Of a stretch of DNA of 9,560 nucleotides, positions 5,935 to 9,560 are shown one piece after another. The stretch is from Dehalococcoidales bacterium. GTDB lineage: Bacteria > Chloroflexota > Dehalococcoidia > E44-bin15. Position 1 is the first letter of the stretch. Every line of letters begins with the position of its first letter. Position numbers and translations under genes: made by a program. Under the pieces are notes generated by a model, which worked only from the letters and a program-made list of their open reading frames with translations, did no database searches and had not been told where the DNA came from. Location: the NCBI GenBank assembly GCA_030615555.1, contig JAUWZB010000024.1:1-9560 (forward strand). Direction: 5' to 3'.

Positions 5935-6177
5935 ATGCAGAAGTCTCGCATCGTTGGTGTGCTGATTTGCTTGGGAACCATTCTGGCAGGGGCTGCCTTT
6001 ATCGCTGGGATAGTCCTGCAGCGCGACCTGGTCGTCTGGGCCATTACGGTTCCCGTAATCATTGGCTTTCTCGTGGTGCTGGCGCTGGGATTCTGGATCG
6101 GGTGGACCATGGCAGTGACCGAGATCGAGGCCCCGCCAGAGGTCACCAAGGAAAGCGCCTCAGAGCCTAAGGCCTAA
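5935..6177 (+). CDS. Small two-helix membrane protein, function unknown
   Basis: This 80-residue protein is not one I recognise. It has two hydrophobic segments, about residues 6-28 (IVGVLICLGTILAG...) and 33-58 (VVWAITVPVIIGFLVV...), joined by a very short loop QRDL. This suggests a helical hairpin in the inner membrane. The N terminus has Lys3 and Arg5, which favours a cytoplasmic N end and therefore a cytoplasmic C end. The C-terminal 20 residues are hydrophilic and rich in Glu, Pro and Ser. AGGAGG at 5925-5930 lies four bases before the ATG, an excellent site. It follows the Trm112-like gene by 15 bases and likely shares its promoter. Its TAA overlaps the stop of the convergent PTPS gene, leaving no space for a terminator between them. 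Confidence 0.75.
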   Translation: MQKSRIVGVLICLGTILAGAAFIAGIVLQRDLVVWAITVPVIIGFLVVLALGFWIGWTMAVTEIEAPPEVTKESASEPKA

Positions 6178-6542
6178 ACTGATTTGCCAGGTATATAGGT
6201 GACGCCAGCATCCGGGGATTCGCAGACCTGGAGGTGGGAGATGGGGAGTGCCCTTTCTTGGAGCTCCTCATATATTGTGGCGGCAATGTTCTCTGAGGAG
6301 GGGTTGATGTGGTCAAAGGGAGGCACATCATTCAGGCAGGTATGGTCAAAGCGGGCTAATATCTCCCTGAGGTGGCGCTTAAGCTCGGTAAAATCGTAGG
6401 CCAGCCCGATCTCGTCCAACTCCGTAGCCCGCACCGTGACCATCACCTGAAAGCGATGCCCGTGAAGGTTTTCGCATTTCCCCTCATAACCCCTTAGATA
6501 ATGGGCGGCGTCAAAGTGTTCCCGAACCGATACCTCATACAT
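6174..6542 (-). CDS. 6-pyruvoyl-tetrahydropterin synthase / QueD family (COG0720) with CExxHGH motif
   Basis: This 122-residue tunnelling-fold enzyme acts on dihydroneopterin triphosphate. Zinc ligands are His14 (FDAAH), His27 and His29 (LHGH). Cys23 is the QueD-type catalytic cysteine, Asp66-His67 (FDHTCLND) fits the rest of the relay, and Glu108 (CESPDAG) is the pterin anchor. PSSENIA is also a family hallmark. The motif reads C-E-N-L-H-G-H, combining the CxxxHGH of QueD with the ExxHGH of the folate-type PTPS-III enzymes. I recall this combined form being linked to dual-function enzymes serving both queuosine and folate. It is the third gene of a folP-folK operon with no folB in view; it overlaps folK by eight bases (ATGTATGA). 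I therefore leave the symbol open between queD and a FolB replacement. Confidence 0.88.
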   Translation of the reverse strand: MYEVSVREHFDAAHYLRGYEGKCENLHGHRFQVMVTVRATELDEIGLAYDFTELKRHLREILARFDHTCLNDVPPFDHINPSSENIAATIYEELQERALPISHLQVCESPDAGVTYIPGKSV

Positions 6543-7032
6543 CTCCAGCCTCCAATTGACCGATCTTTTTCACCCCCGCTCGCCCCTGAACCCTGGCTGC
6601 CAAATCCCTGATACTGTCCCCAGTAACCGGGTGAACCAGCTCAGGGGCGATCTCCAAAAGGGGGATAAGCACAAACGCACGCTCCTCCAAACGAGGATGG
6701 GGGATGGTTAACTCTGGGGTCTCCATAAGCAGGTCGCCATAAAAAATTATGTCAAGATCGATAGGGCGGGGGGCATTGGGAAAGCTGAGCACCCGGCCTA
6801 GGCTAGCCTCGATCCCCTTTATCAGGGAAAGTAGTTGCAGGGGACCCAGGTCTGTTTGCGCGCGGCAAACGGCATTGAGAAAGAGGGGTTGCTCCGCATA
6901 CCCCATGGGGTCGCTCTCATAAAGGGAGGAGACCTGCGCGATGTGGAGCCGCTCGCCAAGAAGCTTCAGCGCCGTCACCAGATTTGCCTTGCGATCCCCT
7001 AAATTGGACCCAAGACCAAGATAGACCCCCAT
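6535..7032 (-). CDS. folK: 2-amino-4-hydroxy-6-hydroxymethyldihydropteridine diphosphokinase
   Basis: FolK transfers pyrophosphate from ATP to 6-hydroxymethyl-7,8-dihydropterin, the step just before dihydropteroate synthase. The 165-residue protein starts with GLGSNLGDR and has YESDPMGY, the metal-binding Asp92 and Asp94 in PRPIDLDII, and IPHPRLEERAFVLIPLLEIAP, all family signatures. The usual WGPR loop is NAPR here, a variant that removes the tryptophan of the E. coli enzyme but keeps the Arg and both Asp. Its ATG follows the folP stop with no spacer (TAGATG), with AAGGTGG inside the end of folP as ribosome site. Its own stop overlaps the PTPS start by eight bases. The three genes therefore form one tightly coupled leftward transcript. 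Confidence 0.93.
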   Translation of the reverse strand: MGVYLGLGSNLGDRKANLVTALKLLGERLHIAQVSSLYESDPMGYAEQPLFLNAVCRAQTDLGPLQLLSLIKGIEASLGRVLSFPNAPRPIDLDIIFYGDLLMETPELTIPHPRLEERAFVLIPLLEIAPELVHPVTGDSIRDLAARVQGRAGVKKIGQLEAGDV

Positions 7033-7869
7033 CTAAGTCCACCTTCCCCTGATAATGGCATCGGTCATCCGTGAGACGCGCCCCATCTGAAGCACGTCGT
7101 GTACCCGCACCATGTCAGCGCCACCGGCGATGCCCAGGGCGATGGTGGCCGCCGTCCCCTCCAAACGCTGCTCGGGAGGCAGGTTCAACACCAGCCCGAT
7201 CATCGATTTGCGCGATGTACCCAAGAGGATCGGCCTGCCCAGCGCCTTGAGCTCGCCCAGGCACCGGATGAGCTCCAGGTTTCCCTCCAGGGTCTTGCCG
7301 AAACCGATGCCTGGGTCGATGATGATATTCTCCCAAGCCACCCCCGCATCCATCGCCAGATCAATGCCCCGCCTCAAGGAAGCAATGACTTCAGGGATGA
7401 TCTCCCCGTAGGTGGTTTCCCGCTGATTGGCCACGATAACCAGGGGCACCTCCCATTCCGCAGCGAGCTGGGCAAGCTTGGGGTCACGCCTCAGGCCCCA
7501 GACATCGTTAATCATCCTGGCCCCGGCCTGAAGGGCACGCCGCGCCACCTCAGATTTGTAGGTATCGATGCTGATGGGCACCGTAACCTCCCCGGCCAGC
7601 CTTTCAATCACCGGGAGCACCCTGCTCAGCTCCTCATCGGTGGATACCGGGGATGATTCGGGGCGGGTGGACTCACCACCTACATCGAGGATGTCGGCAC
7701 CCTCCGCAACGAGGCGTCTTGCCTGAGCCAGGGCAGCAGCGATGTCGCTCCCCAGCCCATCGCCAGAGAAGGAATCCGGAGTGAGGTTCAAGACCCCCAT
7801 GATAAAGGTCCGCTCCCCCCACCTGAACTCCCGATCGCCGCATACGGTAACGCCAAGACCGGTGCTCAT
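7033..7869 (-). CDS. folP: Dihydropteroate synthase
   Basis: FolP joins p-aminobenzoate to the hydroxymethyl-pterin pyrophosphate to give dihydropteroate and is the target of sulfonamides. Family motifs occur in order: MGVLNLTPDSFS with Asn28, DVGGESTRP (62-70), ISIDT with Asp102, INDVWG with Asn121, IIDPGIGFGK, GTSRKSMIG and the final RVHDV. I choose ATG 7869, giving 278 residues. In-frame starts further out are ATG 7887 and TTG 7941, but a TATAAT box at 7933-7938 on the same strand places the transcription start downstream of the TTG. The ribosome site at the chosen ATG is weak (GAGG two bases away), so 7887 remains possible. It leads the folP-folK-PTPS operon and diverges from the carboxyltransferase gene. 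Confidence 0.93.
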   Translation of the reverse strand: MSTGLGVTVCGDREFRWGERTFIMGVLNLTPDSFSGDGLGSDIAAALAQARRLVAEGADILDVGGESTRPESSPVSTDEELSRVLPVIERLAGEVTVPISIDTYKSEVARRALQAGARMINDVWGLRRDPKLAQLAAEWEVPLVIVANQRETTYGEIIPEVIASLRRGIDLAMDAGVAWENIIIDPGIGFGKTLEGNLELIRCLGELKALGRPILLGTSRKSMIGLVLNLPPEQRLEGTAATIALGIAGGADMVRVHDVLQMGRVSRMTDAIIRGRWT

Positions 7870-7932
7870 CGCCTCAGATTCTAGCATAAGCTCATGGCAT
7901 TGAGAATACTTCCTTGCATTTTCAGGGTCGGC

Positions 7933-7964
7933 ATTATACAATAACTAGGTAACTACTTTCACAA
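7933..7964 (-). promoter_or_regulatory. Candidate promoter for the folate operon
   Basis: On the minus strand a perfect TATAAT lies at 7938-7933. The -35 is less clear: TTGTGA (7964-7959) is a 4/6 match at a long 20-base spacing, and TGAAAG (7961-7956) is poor at 17. Both candidates lie inside the TTCACAAA repeat, so a protein bound there could control this promoter. Transcription would start near 7926. Confidence 0.45.
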
Positions 7965-7982
7965 AGTGACTATTTTCACAAA
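7952..7982. promoter_or_regulatory. Candidate operator: 14-base direct repeat containing a GTGA-N6-TCAC palindrome
   Basis: ACTACTTTCACAAA (7952-7965) and ACTATTTTCACAAA (7969-7982) match at 13 of 14 positions with a 17-base period. Between and into the second copy lies AGTGA-N6-TCACA (7965-7980), which fits 9 of 10 positions of the CRP/FNR-type TGTGA-N6-TCACA and has the same GTGA-N6-TCAC spacing as Rex sites. It lies between the divergent folP and carboxyltransferase genes, 20 bases before the latter's ATG. The regulator is not in the window. Confidence 0.5.
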
Positions 7983-8002
7983 CTTATTATTCGGGAGGGG
8001 AA

Positions 8003-9553
8003 ATGGCGCGTGAAGAGAGGTTAGAGAATCTGGCCAAACGGAGGGCGGAGTCACAGCAAGGCGGGGGCGACAAGCGCATCGAGGCGCAGCATGAGAAGGG
8101 CAAGCTCACCGCCAGAGAGCGCATCGCCCTCCTCCTCGATGAGGGCAGCTTCGAGGAATTGGACCCCTTCGTCACCCACCGCGCCACCGAGTTCGGCCTT
8201 GCGGAGCGGAAATTTTTAGGCGATGCCGTGGTCACCGGATATGGCAAGATAAATGGCAGGCTTGTTTATCTCTTCGCTCAGGACTTCACCGTCTTCGGGG
8301 GCTCGCTATCAGAGGTGGTCGCTGAGAAGATCTGCAAGGCCATGGACCTGGCGGTAAAGAACGGGACGCCCTTCATCGGACTCAACGACTCCGGCGGGGC
8401 CAGGATTCAAGAGGGGGTGGAGAGCCTCGCCGGATATGGTGATATCTTCCTCAGAAATACCCTCTCATCGGGGGTGATCCCCCAGATCTCGGTGATCATG
8501 GGCCCCAGCGCTGGCGGAGCGGTATACTCCCCGGCGATCACTGACTTCGTGTTTATGGTAAAAGGCACAGGACAGATGTATATCACCGGCCCCGATGTGA
8601 TCAGGGCGGTGACAGGGGAGGAGGTGACCCTTGAACAGCTCGGTGGGGCGATGGTTCATGCCAGCCAGAGCGGGAATTGCCACTTTGTCGCCGAGAACGA
8701 CCATGATTGTTTAGACAAGGTTCGCCGCCTGTTGAGCTACCTCCCTCAGAACAACATGGAGGAGCCCCCATTAGTGGAGGTCATCGATGACCCCAATAGA
8801 AGGGATGAGGAGCTTCTCCACATCGTTCCCGAGGATACCACTAAAGCCTACGATATGAAGGAGGTCATCCGGCGGGTGGTGGATAATGGCGAATTTTTTG
8901 AGGTTCATGAGCACTTCGCCCCAAACATCATCACCGGATTTGCCAGGCTCAGGGGGCGCTCAGTGGGCATCGTAGCCCAGCAGCCCTCCGTATCGGCAGG
9001 GTGTCTCGATATTGATGCCGCAGATAAAGCCGCTCGGTTTGTACGCTTCCTCGATTGCTTTAACATCCCCATAATCACCCTTTGCGATGTCCCAGGATAC
9101 ATGCCCGGCGTCGAACAGGAATATGGCGGGATCATCAGGCACGGCGCCAAGTTGCTCTATGCCTACTCTGAGGCCACCGTCCCCAAGGTTACCGTGATCA
9201 CTCGTAAAGCCTATGGTGGTGCCTATATAGCGATGAGCAGCAAGCACCTCAGGGGCGACATCAACTATGCCTGGCCCACTGCGGAGATCGCCGTGATGGG
9301 GCCCGATGGCGCGGTGAACATCATCCATCGAGAGACCATCCAACAGTCGAAGAACCCTGAGGAGACCAGAAGGAATCTCGTCGCGGAGTATCAGGAGAAG
9401 TTCGCCAATCCCTATGTAACGGCGGCCCGGGGCTATATCGATGATGTGATCGACCCCAGGGAGACCCGCCCCAGGCTGATAAGGGCCTTAGAAATGCTCC
9501 AAAACAAGCGGGACTCAAATCCCCCCAAGAAACACGGCAACATCCCGCTTTAG
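8003..9553 (+). CDS. Acyl-CoA carboxylase carboxyltransferase subunit (propionyl-CoA carboxylase beta / methylmalonyl-CoA decarboxylase alpha type)
   Basis: This 516-residue crotonase-fold carboxyltransferase moves CO2 between carboxybiotin and an acyl-CoA, most likely propionyl-CoA/(S)-methylmalonyl-CoA. The N-terminal half has KGKLTARERIALLLD, DFTVFGGSLSE, LNDSGGARIQEGVESL and the oxyanion-forming GPSAGGAVYSPA (Gly171-Gly172-Ala173). The C-terminal half has DVPGYMPGVEQEYGGIIRHGAK, the second oxyanion segment AYGGAYIAMSSKHLRGD and AWPTAEIAVMG. The length suits the family (about 510-530). GGGAGGGG at 7993-8000 supports the ATG. Ile409 in GAYIAM is Asp in animal and streptomycete PccB (GAYDVM), so a broader substrate range or a decarboxylase/transcarboxylase role is possible. 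The biotin carboxylase and carrier subunits are not in view; GAGGG right after the stop hints that another gene follows. With the mutase at the left edge it would complete propionate to succinyl-CoA conversion. Confidence 0.92.
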   Translation: MAREERLENLAKRRAESQQGGGDKRIEAQHEKGKLTARERIALLLDEGSFEELDPFVTHRATEFGLAERKFLGDAVVTGYGKINGRLVYLFAQDFTVFGGSLSEVVAEKICKAMDLAVKNGTPFIGLNDSGGARIQEGVESLAGYGDIFLRNTLSSGVIPQISVIMGPSAGGAVYSPAITDFVFMVKGTGQMYITGPDVIRAVTGEEVTLEQLGGAMVHASQSGNCHFVAENDHDCLDKVRRLLSYLPQNNMEEPPLVEVIDDPNRRDEELLHIVPEDTTKAYDMKEVIRRVVDNGEFFEVHEHFAPNIITGFARLRGRSVGIVAQQPSVSAGCLDIDAADKAARFVRFLDCFNIPIITLCDVPGYMPGVEQEYGGIIRHGAKLLYAYSEATVPKVTVITRKAYGGAYIAMSSKHLRGDINYAWPTAEIAVMGPDGAVNIIHRETIQQSKNPEETRRNLVAEYQEKFANPYVTAARGYIDDVIDPRETRPRLIRALEMLQNKRDSNPPKKHGNIPL

Positions 9554-9560
9554 AGGGAAA

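Noticed and set aside
7099..7656. A 185-codon plus-strand reading frame opposite folP
   Set aside because: The composition looks like antisense sequence and no family motif is present, while folP motifs are complete on the other strand.
7870..7941. N-terminal extension of folP from TTG 7941
   Set aside because: A TATAAT box at 7933-7938 on the same strand would lie inside this extension, and the added residues do not resemble the family. ATG 7869 gives a normal length.

Overview
This window reads as a bacterial chromosome segment of ordinary core metabolism. Genes have Shine-Dalgarno sites, and two promoters have clear sigma70-type -35/-10 boxes. A two-gene (split) methylmalonyl-CoA mutase, a tandem nitronate monooxygenase-like pair, and a Trm112-like zinc knuckle followed by a small membrane protein together suggest Chloroflexota, perhaps class Dehalococcoidia. 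That placement is a moderate-confidence inference from gene style; no rRNA or other marker gene is present.

Layout, left to right. At 1-881 (+) are the C-terminal end of the mutase catalytic subunit and the whole cobalamin-binding subunit. 882-1367 has no intact gene. It holds a perfect 11-bp hairpin and two overlapping gene remnants: the C-terminal half of a DUF167 (YggU-type) protein and the first residues of an SbcD nuclease. A zinc alcohol dehydrogenase (1369-2373, +) and an intact sbcD (2431-3651, +) follow. Facing them are two tandem FMN-dependent nitronate monooxygenase-like genes (5607 down to 3686, -). These diverge, from back-to-back promoters, from a Trm112-like gene and a two-helix membrane protein (5737-6177, +). 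A tight leftward folate operon, folP-folK-PTPS/queD (7869 down to 6174), comes next. It diverges from a propionyl-CoA carboxylase/methylmalonyl-CoA decarboxylase-type carboxyltransferase (8003-9553, +).

How the genes work together. The carboxyltransferase and the mutase would link propionyl-CoA, methylmalonyl-CoA and succinyl-CoA, although they sit about 7 kb apart here. folP and folK make dihydropteroate. The COG0720 (PTPS) gene beside them carries a CExxHGH motif, which suggests it supplies the hydroxymethyl-pterin normally made by FolB, possibly as well as serving queuosine synthesis. The carboxyltransferase/folP intergenic region carries a TTCACAAA direct repeat that includes a GTGA-N6-TCAC palindrome, resembling a Rex or CRP/FNR-family operator.

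I found no phage, transposase, CRISPR array, tRNA, rRNA or novel multi-gene system. The points most worth a second look are the sbcD/DUF167 remnants, the dual-motif PTPS in the folate operon, loss of the catalytic His in one of the two monooxygenase paralogs, the Asp-to-Glu change in the B12-binding motif, and the redox/CRP-like operator.
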